The position numbers and the translations under genes were made by a program. The notes beneath the pieces were generated by a model. The model was not told the DNA's origin. It did not search any database and saw nothing but the letters and a program-made list of their open reading frames with translations. DNA of 16,582 nt from Propionibacteriaceae bacterium UBA5174 (GTDB taxonomy: Bacteria > Actinomycetota > Actinomycetes > Propionibacteriales > Propionibacteriaceae), in assembly GCA_002413345.1 (NCBI GenBank), contig DHWU01000039.1, positions 6,956 through 23,537 on the forward strand, written 5' to 3'. Shown here piece by piece: positions 1 to 5,543 of this stretch. Numbering within the stretch: position 1 is the stretch's first letter; every line of letters starts with the position of its first letter.

Positions 1-162
1 ATCGTAGGTAGCTCCGCCCCAACATTCCACGCTCCAATACCCGGCCGCGTCGATGTCGGCACAGGCATCCACCATGTCCTCCAAGGCCATTCGAGTGGCC
101 ATCAAAGACTGGTGAGCGTCACGTAGGGCGAGCTCGGTAACACCAATGGTTCGCTGACTCAT
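1..162 (-). CDS. Transcarboxylase 5S-type carboxyltransferase subunit, N-terminal part (runs off the window)
   Basis: Only the first 54 codons are present; the gene continues beyond base 1. The peptide carries LRDAHQSLMATRM and later GYWSVECWGGATYD. These are hallmarks of the biotin-dependent carboxyltransferase family (methylmalonyl-CoA:pyruvate transcarboxylase 5S, oxaloacetate decarboxylase alpha, pyruvate carboxylase C-terminal half). The Asp of LRDAHQ is a metal ligand in that TIM-barrel family. The match to the propionibacterial 5S subunit, recalled from memory, is nearly residue for residue. That subunit moves a carboxyl group between biotin and pyruvate/oxaloacetate in the Wood-Werkman propionate cycle. 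The start at 162 is chosen because AAGGA lies about 9 bases upstream; an ATG three codons earlier overlaps that Shine-Dalgarno. The 217-bp stretch 163-379 separates it from the lytic transglycosylase; I see no convincing promoter or terminator there. Family is confident; exact subunit type is less so because the rest is missing. Confidence 0.88.
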   Translation of the reverse strand, partial: MSQRTIGVTELALRDAHQSLMATRMALEDMVDACADIDAAGYWSVECWGGATYD

Positions 163-379
163 AAAAGCCATCCTTGCACGCCCCAACACTGGAAAATGTC
201 ACGGACCGTTCTGGGGGCAGGAGCAACTTCGACTTGTTGAGTACAAAGTCCCAAGATGGCTGCTGCTGACCTGCTTCTTGGCCCAAATCTCGAGCCCTGA
301 CCCAGCCAGTGGTGGTGCTGGTGGCCGTGGGCGAAGGGGATTCTGATTGCATCAATCTCGCCGGGCACTTCGGGAACGC

Positions 380-1204
380 TCAGCCAGCGGCCTCGGCGTA
401 TTGATTCGCAGCCTTACGTACGGCGTCAACATAGGACTGCGAATGGTTGTAAGCGAACACCGCAGCGGTCCACCCTTTTGCGGTGGTGAGGTCGCCACCC
501 GCGGCACACAAATAGCTCGCGGCGGTCAACGCGGCGTCATCAAGCGAATCGGGATTGGCAACCCCGTCGTCGTTGCCATCGACACCCCACCGTGCCCAGG
601 TGCTTGGCAGGAACTGCAACGGCCCAACCGCTCGATCCCAGCGACGATCACCGTCGACCCGCCCTCGATCAGTATCAGCGACCGCACCCACCCCGTTGCC
701 GTTCAACTCCGGCCCCCTGATCACTGGATAGGACCGCCCGTCCGCGCCCAACACAGCTCCAGCATGAGTGCCATGGGCAGATTCGATCGCGCCGATACCA
801 GCCAAGGTGTTCCAGCTAAGCCCGCATCCGGACTGCTTTTCGGCCGTCGCGACGTCCGCGGCGGCATAGGCCAAGAGAGCTCGCCGGGGGATCCCCGTGC
901 TGGCCGCAACCCGAGTCGCCCAGTTCGCATCCACCTTCACAAGATTGCGGCCGTAGCCGGGGACTGCAGCCGCGTCGGCGGCTGATATCGGCACCGACTG
1001 AACGATAACCGGCGCACTTTCCTGAGGGACCTCCATCACCTGTGCCCTCGATAGGCCGACTGCCGCGACCAGCACCCCAGCCAGAACGACCAACACCGCG
1101 CCGGACCGCAGCACACTGTCGCCAACCTCGCCTTGACGACGGGCCGACGATTCGCCAGCTGCGGACCGACCGGTGCCGACCTCAGCCGAAGCGTCCATTG
1201 ACAT
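380..1204 (-). CDS. Membrane-anchored lytic murein transglycosylase (SLT/MltB-like)
   Basis: 274 aa. A short cytoplasmic tail is followed by one hydrophobic segment (about residues 32-52), an extracytoplasmic linker, and a lysozyme-like lytic transglycosylase domain (about 95-270). The catalytic acid is probably Glu141 in AGIGAIESAHG. GPLQFLPSTW (194-203) and a DGNDDGVANPD loop (209-219), which looks like an EF-hand-type Ca2+ site as in Slt35/MltB, fit actinobacterial MltB-type enzymes. These cleave the MurNAc-GlcNAc bond of peptidoglycan to 1,6-anhydro-MurNAc ends. The start at 1204 lies inside the 3' end of pstB (23-base overlap), which implies translational coupling; an in-frame Met at 1198 is an alternative, and an ATG-less extension upstream to 1255 would lie deeper inside pstB. 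It is the last gene of the pst operon. Coupling a wall-cleaving enzyme to phosphate uptake is unusual; perhaps it opens the wall for the surface proteins encoded upstream (inference). Confidence 0.85.
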   Translation of the reverse strand: MSMDASAEVGTGRSAAGESSARRQGEVGDSVLRSGAVLVVLAGVLVAAVGLSRAQVMEVPQESAPVIVQSVPISAADAAAVPGYGRNLVKVDANWATRVAASTGIPRRALLAYAAADVATAEKQSGCGLSWNTLAGIGAIESAHGTHAGAVLGADGRSYPVIRGPELNGNGVGAVADTDRGRVDGDRRWDRAVGPLQFLPSTWARWGVDGNDDGVANPDSLDDAALTAASYLCAAGGDLTTAKGWTAAVFAYNHSQSYVDAVRKAANQYAEAAG

Positions 1205-2105
1205 AGTCGGAGGTTCGTCGGTCCTGCGGCTGGGTGAACATCGCCTCGGTGTCACCGTGCTCGACGATCACGCCTGGAGTGCCCTGTTCAGCAAGGAAGA
1301 AGGCGCACTGTTGAGAGACCCGCTGCGCCTGCTGCATGTTGTGAGTGACGATCACTATGGTCAGCCCGCCACGAAGCTCCGCGATCGTCTCTTCGATCAC
1401 TCTGGTACTAGTCGGATCCAATGCCGAGCAGGGCTCGTCCATCAGCAGCACCTTCGGTCGCACAGCTAGCGATCGGGCGATGCAGAGGCGCTGCTGCTGA
1501 CCACCAGAAAGGCCGCCACCCGGCTCGCGCAATCGCGTGCGCACCTCTTTCCACAATCCCGCCGAGGTGAGTGATCGCTCCACGATCTCGTCCTTCTCAT
1601 CCCGTGACGCCCGCCGACCGGTGAGTTTCAGGCCAGCTACCACATTGTCGTAGATGCTCATTGCCGGAAATGGATTCGGTTTCTGAAACACCATCCCGAT
1701 GTCGCGCCGGGTGTCTTGGAGCTTCTGCTCACGGTCGTAGACGTCCACCCCATCGAGCAGCACCTCTCCTGCCATGGACGCTGCGGGCACCATTTCATGC
1801 ATCCGGTTCAAGATCCGCAAGAAAGTCGACTTACCACAGCCCGAGGGGCCAATTAGCGCGGTGACCTGCCCCGGCTGCATCGCTAAAGAGACTCGGTCCA
1901 ACACCTTGTGGGTTCCGAACCACGCCGAAATCGAGTGCCCTTCCAGCAACGACACCGCACTGTGTGACGCATCGGCCGCGACTGACGCTGGCACAGCGGG
2001 TGAAACAACATCCGGCGCTGGCGGCAACAGTTCGGTGGCCGCTGTCGGCGACAGTTTTCGCCCATTCAGCGCAGCGCCGTCGATCTGCAACGGAGAGTCA
2101 GTCAT
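1182..2105 (-). CDS. pstB: Phosphate ABC transporter ATP-binding protein PstB
   Basis: 307 aa from the chosen start. It has a complete ABC ATPase: Walker A GPSGCGKST (86-94), Q-loop MVFQKPNPFP (138-147, the PNPFP being typical of PstB), signature LSGGQQQ (199-205), Walker B VLLMDEP (219-225) with catalytic Glu224, and H-loop His255 in VTHNM. It powers phosphate import through the PstC/PstA channel on the cytoplasmic face. PstB is usually about 250-260 aa; this one has an extra N-terminal stretch of about 45-50 Pro/Ala/Val-rich residues with no predicted fold. The start at 2105 is favoured by TGAGGAAA about 7 bases upstream; earlier in-frame Mets at 2120 and 2123 overlap that site. It begins 24 bases after the pseudosortase gene, and its 3' end overlaps the transglycosylase start. 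It is separated from pstC/pstA/pstS by five coding units, an unusual layout. Confidence 0.96.
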   Translation of the reverse strand: MTDSPLQIDGAALNGRKLSPTAATELLPPAPDVVSPAVPASVAADASHSAVSLLEGHSISAWFGTHKVLDRVSLAMQPGQVTALIGPSGCGKSTFLRILNRMHEMVPAASMAGEVLLDGVDVYDREQKLQDTRRDIGMVFQKPNPFPAMSIYDNVVAGLKLTGRRASRDEKDEIVERSLTSAGLWKEVRTRLREPGGGLSGGQQQRLCIARSLAVRPKVLLMDEPCSALDPTSTRVIEETIAELRGGLTIVIVTHNMQQAQRVSQQCAFFLAEQGTPGVIVEHGDTEAMFTQPQDRRTSDYVNGRFG

Positions 2106-2129
2106 CACGGTTTTCCTCATCACGGTCGG

Positions 2130-3110
2130 TCACAACAAATTCGGTAGCGCGTCGACAATCAGATCTGAGCAGGCAACTCCGAGCGCCAGCAGCACCGGCA
2201 CCCCAACCAGCCAGGCCTGGCGCCAGCCCCACCGGCGCCACAGCCACCTGACTGCCGCGATCCCCACTCCAAAGGCGAACAGCGCAGCCAATGCAGCTGG
2301 CCAGGCAGTTGAGTCCGCCCCCATTACCCGCTCTGCCGCAGGCAGCGCCGGATAGGTCATTACTCGGGCCGAGGCCGGCTGAGCCGCACTGATCAGGACT
2401 GCATCCACATGCAGCACCCCGATCGGAAATAGCGGCAGACCATCGGCCGTGTCCAGTTCCAGCCGTCCCTCACCGGTGGCGATTGCCGCTGGCAGCGGAT
2501 CGCCACTGCGCCGCAGACTGAAGATCCGGTAGGTGTTGACACCTTGGCCGGTGGTGACAGTCAGCTCATCTCCGGGAACCAACTTGGATAGGTTTTGAAA
2601 GGGACCGCCGTAGCCGATCTGCCGTCCCAAGATCACGGAGGTTCCCACCTGGCCAGGCATCACCGTGTCGCGACGATGACCCGGTCCAGACCGCAGCACC
2701 GAAGCCGCCGTGCCCTCACCTACCACCTCAGTCACGCCCAATTTGGGGATCTGCAAAAGCGCAACTGGAGTACCGGCGGCCACCAACTCAGAGTTCACAT
2801 CCAACTGCCCCACCGGGGTTTCACCCTTGGCCAGGGATACGCGCAGCGCGCCGTAACCCACTAGGGCCGCACGCTGGTGCTGTAGCCCAGAGCCGATCAC
2901 CACCTGACCGACAAAACCAAGCAGCAAAAGCGAACAGGCAATAATCACTGCGCCGGCCCCCCACCGGGCGTCCCGGGGGGCAAACTTCACCGGCACCTGC
3001 GGACGCCAGCTTGGCCGAACGCTACGCAGCCGCAGCAGCCGACCGGAGAGAGCCCTAGGCCCTGACACCGGCGCTGGCACTGGTTTTTGAAGCAAGCTTT
3101 CGAGAGCCAT
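2130..3110 (-). CDS. Catalytically degenerate sortase-fold membrane protein (pseudosortase)
   Basis: 326 aa. Arg/Pro-rich cytoplasmic N-terminus, membrane segment at about 51-73, class E-like sortase domain at about 115-240, then two further hydrophobic segments (about 270-291 and 298-318). The fold is shown by LQIPKLGV (119-126), GPGHRRDTVMPGQVG (142-156) and YGGPFQNLSKLVPGDEL (167-183), which align by eye with class E motifs such as GPGHYPGT.LPGQ.GN and YGAPF..L..L.PGDE. Active sortases carry AGHR and TLTTC; here these read LGRQ (162-164 region, Arg163 in place of His) and LDTAD (Ala222 in place of Cys), and the downstream catalytic Arg is also not seen. Transpeptidation is therefore not expected, and a scaffold or peptide-binding role is inferred. 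The start at 3110 is fixed by AGGAG about 6 bases upstream and a one-base overlap (TGATG) with the preceding stop; longer in-frame extensions would overlap that gene. Sits directly before pstB. Confidence 0.8.
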   Translation of the reverse strand: MALESLLQKPVPAPVSGPRALSGRLLRLRSVRPSWRPQVPVKFAPRDARWGAGAVIIACSLLLLGFVGQVVIGSGLQHQRAALVGYGALRVSLAKGETPVGQLDVNSELVAAGTPVALLQIPKLGVTEVVGEGTAASVLRSGPGHRRDTVMPGQVGTSVILGRQIGYGGPFQNLSKLVPGDELTVTTGQGVNTYRIFSLRRSGDPLPAAIATGEGRLELDTADGLPLFPIGVLHVDAVLISAAQPASARVMTYPALPAAERVMGADSTAWPAALAALFAFGVGIAAVRWLWRRWGWRQAWLVGVPVLLALGVACSDLIVDALPNLL

Positions 3111-3766
3111 CAGGTCTCCTGTCGATGCCGGAGCCAGACTCCAAAGCTCAACCATCCGGCGTACCCGAGCCCGGCTAGACCGAGCCCACCGAGTGCCCAC
3201 CCAAACCAGGTGGGCAGTTGTGGCGCGGCCGCGCCCGCTCGACCAATCAGCACCCGTCCCACGGCGATTCGAGAGGTGCACCAACCCGTGAACTGAATCG
3301 TGTGGGTTCCGGCCAAAGCATCAGCGGGCAACGGCAAGACGGCGGTAGCGGTTCCATTGCGGTCCGCCTTCACAGTGGTGGCTGTGTTGGTTCCGAACAG
3401 AGTCGCTTGCACCTGCTCTCCAGGCTGGTAGCCAGCGGCCACAGCTTGCACTGGAGCTCCCGCGGAATACAACGCTTGATCAAATTGAAGTGCAGCACCG
3501 CTCGCGGCCGGTTCGCCGGGAATCGGCGGCTCGCTCTTGCAAGAGTCAGCGGTCGCTGGCTGCGCTGCGGCTGTAGCTGCGCCAGTTGCGCTGGCAGTCA
3601 GGGTCGCTGCCGCGCTTGCGCTGGCGTCGCCTTGGGCGAAAGCAGCTGGGGAGCCTAATAGCAGGACCGCTGCTACAGCTCCCACCACGAAGACGGCGCC
3701 GGGAAACCGGCGAACCTCAACTGAGGCTCGCCGGTTTCTGTTTGGATCGAATAACAGATCGATCAC
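3110..3766 (-). CDS. Secreted, C-terminally membrane-anchored protein with an Ig-like domain
   Basis: 218 aa, function unknown. Segments in order: basic N-terminus with RR at 19-20, signal-peptide hydrophobic core (about 23-45, ending AAFAQG), an Ala/Thr-rich low-complexity linker (46-74), a beta-rich Ig-like domain (about 90-176) with Cys76 and Cys163 that might pair, a hydrophobic segment (about 186-210) and a short basic tail (WLRHRQET). The tail looks like a sortase-substrate anchor, but no LPxTG is present (nearest text is QLPTWF). The start codon is GTG overlapping the upstream stop as GTGA, with AAGGTGAA just ahead. The first codons lie inside a strong hairpin (3703-3738), which may hold translation down. 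The pseudosortase follows with a one-base overlap. Probably an accessory surface subunit of the Pst system (inference from context); no enzymatic motif seen. Confidence 0.68.
   Translation of the reverse strand: MIDLLFDPNRNRRASVEVRRFPGAVFVVGAVAAVLLLGSPAAFAQGDASASAAATLTASATGAATAAAQPATADSCKSEPPIPGEPAASGAALQFDQALYSAGAPVQAVAAGYQPGEQVQATLFGTNTATTVKADRNGTATAVLPLPADALAGTHTIQFTGWCTSRIAVGRVLIGRAGAAAPQLPTWFGWALGGLGLAGLGYAGWLSFGVWLRHRQET
3703..3738 (-). other. Intercistronic RNA hairpin after the second PstS-like gene
   Basis: Arms 3703-3719 and 3722-3738 are 17 bases each and complementary except for one pair. In minus-strand RNA that pair is a G.U wobble, in plus-strand RNA an A.C mismatch, so the structure suits the operon transcript. 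The formal loop is only two bases, so the terminal A-U pair is probably open. It begins about 25 bases after the PstS-like stop codon and lies within the first 30 codons of the next ORF. No U-tract follows, so a simple intrinsic terminator is not supported. A transcript-stabilising or attenuating hairpin that lowers expression of downstream genes relative to the binding protein is more likely (inference). Confidence 0.6.
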
Positions 3767-5394
3767 TTCACCTTGAGGCTGACCTTGACGGTCTTGGCCG
3801 CAATCAGTGAGCTGCCGCCGTACACGACGCTAATGGTGTGCTTCTTCTTGGACAGCTTCGGCAGCTTGACCACGACCACACCCTTCTTCGAGAGCGTCAC
3901 GGTGACCTTGGCCAGCTTCTTCTTGCCATCAAGCACGGTGATCGTGCCAGTTGGACGCGCAACGCCAGCCGCGGTGACCTTGATCGTCACCTTGCCCTTC
4001 TTCTTCTTGTTTGATGCTGCCTTGTCGAACTTGACGCTCAGACCAGCAGACACCTTGGGCACCGCGACCGCAGTCGAAACTGCACTGGTGCTGGTTGCCC
4101 TGGCCGAAGCGGTAACTCGAACGGCGATTGCCTGCCCGGCGTCACCGACACTCACGGCGTAGGCGCTGCCGGTAGCACCGGCGATCTCCGAACCGCCCCG
4201 CAACCACTGGTAGGCGTAGCTGAGCGAAGCAGCTCCACTCCAGGTGCCGGTGGAGGCAGTCAGAACCTGCCCAACCCGAGCGGCGCCTGTGATGGCCGGG
4301 GCCGGGTTAGCGACTAGCGTCGGAGCCGATCCGTTGATCACGAATGGGCCGGTTGTGGTGGTAGCGCCACAGTTGTCGATGGCGCCGAAACCGTAGTCGG
4401 TGATGGTTGAGCTCGCCGAGCAGACCTTGGAGGAGCTACCGACGAAGGTGGACTGCAGCAGCTTGTCTGAATCGCTGGTGCCCGAAAGCCGCGAAGTCGC
4501 GACCACGTTGTAGACATTGCGCGCCAGCGGGAAGGAGGCATTCAACGACCCGCTCACCTGGATCGGTGAGACCGAGTCGACACTACCCAGCAAGACCTTG
4601 TTGGTGGCGACAGTGTTAGTGATCTTGGCATTGGTCTGGGCGATGTAGGCCGCGGCCGAGAACGGGGCGATTTCGCCAACCGCATCGATCGTCGTGCCCT
4701 CGTTCTCCTGGAAGGTGGTGGTGATCCAGGCGACATTGGACTCAGTCAGGCCGAGCGCGCTGAGGAAGAACTTCCGCGATCCAGAACCCGACTGGGGCAG
4801 CATCGGCAGATAGGTGTGAGTTGCCGAATCCGAGCCGGTGTAGGTGGTGAGGTCGCCGTTGAAGATTTGCTTCAGCTGCGCCGCAGTGAGGTTCGACGGC
4901 ACCGCGGCCCCCGAAGCGGTGTTGGAATAGGCGTAGCTCACCGCATCCTTGGCGAACGGGATGTAGGTCAGATCCGTGCCGCTGCCCGAAGGACCCGACG
5001 ACGAGCGGGCGAAGTCGAGCTGATCGGTTACGTCAACGCCGTTCGATGCTGGATAGGTGAGGCCCTTGACCGAAGAAGTCAGAGCTTGGATACCGGCCCC
5101 CGAACCATTAGGTCGAGTGAACGCCGAACCGTCGGTCCGAGTTTGGATGCTGCCACCGGCAACTCCGGTGGACGGGTCGATCGCGTCGTAGGAGGCGATG
5201 ATCTTGCTGCCACCAGAATCGGTGACAACTTCCGCCAACGCGTCCATTACCGACTGAGTGGTGTCACTACCGGTGCCAGTCAGCGCACGGTAAGTTCCGC
5301 CGGTCGGATCGGCATGGGCGGGTGTGCTGATGGCTAAGGCCGAGCATGCGAGCGTTCCTGCGAGCAGGCTGAGAGCCAGTTTCTTGGCTTTCAT
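3763..5394 (-). CDS. Second PstS-like solute-binding protein with C-terminal Ig-like domains
   Basis: 543 aa. Signal peptide (1-28, cut near AHA-DP), type II periplasmic-binding-protein domain (about 30-345), an Ig-like domain (about 362-446, containing VGQVLTASTGTWSG and YQWLRGG) and a Lys-rich Big_3-type Ig domain (about 450-543, GTITVLDGKKKLAKV). Oxyanion-binding features of the PstS family are seen as GTGSDTT (40-46), RPNGSGAG (94-101), LDFARSSSGP (126-135) and PQSGSGSRKFF (200-210). Phosphate is the likely ligand from context, but the last motif departs from the R-x-D-G-S-G pattern of classical PstS, so another oxyanion or a polyphosphate is possible. It has no membrane anchor, so it may be released or held by its very basic tail to anionic wall polymers (inference). 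The start at 5394 has AGGGAGAA about 6 bases upstream. The next gene overlaps its stop by four bases. Confidence 0.82.
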   Translation of the reverse strand: MKAKKLALSLLAGTLACSALAISTPAHADPTGGTYRALTGTGSDTTQSVMDALAEVVTDSGGSKIIASYDAIDPSTGVAGGSIQTRTDGSAFTRPNGSGAGIQALTSSVKGLTYPASNGVDVTDQLDFARSSSGPSGSGTDLTYIPFAKDAVSYAYSNTASGAAVPSNLTAAQLKQIFNGDLTTYTGSDSATHTYLPMLPQSGSGSRKFFLSALGLTESNVAWITTTFQENEGTTIDAVGEIAPFSAAAYIAQTNAKITNTVATNKVLLGSVDSVSPIQVSGSLNASFPLARNVYNVVATSRLSGTSDSDKLLQSTFVGSSSKVCSASSTITDYGFGAIDNCGATTTTGPFVINGSAPTLVANPAPAITGAARVGQVLTASTGTWSGAASLSYAYQWLRGGSEIAGATGSAYAVSVGDAGQAIAVRVTASARATSTSAVSTAVAVPKVSAGLSVKFDKAASNKKKKGKVTIKVTAAGVARPTGTITVLDGKKKLAKVTVTLSKKGVVVVKLPKLSKKKHTISVVYGGSSLIAAKTVKVSLKVK

Positions 5395-5405
5395 CCGTTT
5401 CTCCC

Positions 5406-5543
5406 TTACGTTCTTGGTGTTGGAGCAGCCTCTTGGCTGTCCCAGCCGACCCCTGTCCCGCCATTGCTTTCCACGGCTGTCGGGACGGGGGTCCTTCCAT
5501 TCATCGGCAGCGCCGATTTGGGAAGTCTTGGTTTGGCGGTCAT
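5406..5543 (-). CDS. Candidate 45-aa small protein filling the gap between two operon genes
   Basis: An ATG overlaps the stop of the 896-aa gene as ATGA, the same junction style used elsewhere in this operon. The frame stays open for 45 codons and ends in TAA immediately before the AGGGAGAA ribosome site of the next gene. The predicted peptide begins MTAKPRLPKSALPMNGRT and is Pro/Thr/Gly-rich, with no signal peptide or membrane segment. A weak GGCGGA lies about 7 bases before the start. Against it: third-position GC is only about 60%, it uses AGA codons, it resembles no family known to me, and it contains the hairpins listed separately. It may instead be an untranslated spacer. Confidence 0.25.
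   Translation of the reverse strand: MTAKPRLPKSALPMNGRTPVPTAVESNGGTGVGWDSQEAAPTPRT
5435..5517 (-). other. Cluster of three hairpins between the 896-aa gene and the second PstS-like gene
   Basis: In minus-strand order: a perfect 6-bp stem with a 3-base loop (arms 5512-5517 and 5503-5508); a 13-base pair of arms (5481-5493 and 5448-5460) with one mismatch and a 20-base loop; and a 5-bp stem with a 3-base loop (5435-5447). No U-tract follows any of them. They occupy most of the only sizeable gap in the operon. They could reduce read-through or stabilise the downstream mRNA, giving the second binding protein its own expression level (inference). No convincing promoter was seen in the gap. Confidence 0.45.

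Noticed and set aside
163..379. Short minus-strand frames between the transcarboxylase and transglycosylase genes
   Set aside because: Overlapping frames of 60-80 codons with low-complexity Pro/Ser/Thr translations and no ribosome sites; treated as spacer.
347..985. Plus-strand open frame (212 codons) antisense to the lytic transglycosylase
   Set aside because: The minus strand encodes conserved catalytic motifs; the antisense peptide is Arg/Pro-rich noise.
2130..3110. Calling the protein an active class E sortase
   Set aside because: Neither the catalytic His nor the Cys is present at the aligned positions, and no LPxTG substrate was found in the window.
3111..3284. 58-codon N-terminal extension of the pseudosortase
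   Set aside because: It overlaps the 218-aa gene; AGGAG and the TGATG junction support the start at 3110.
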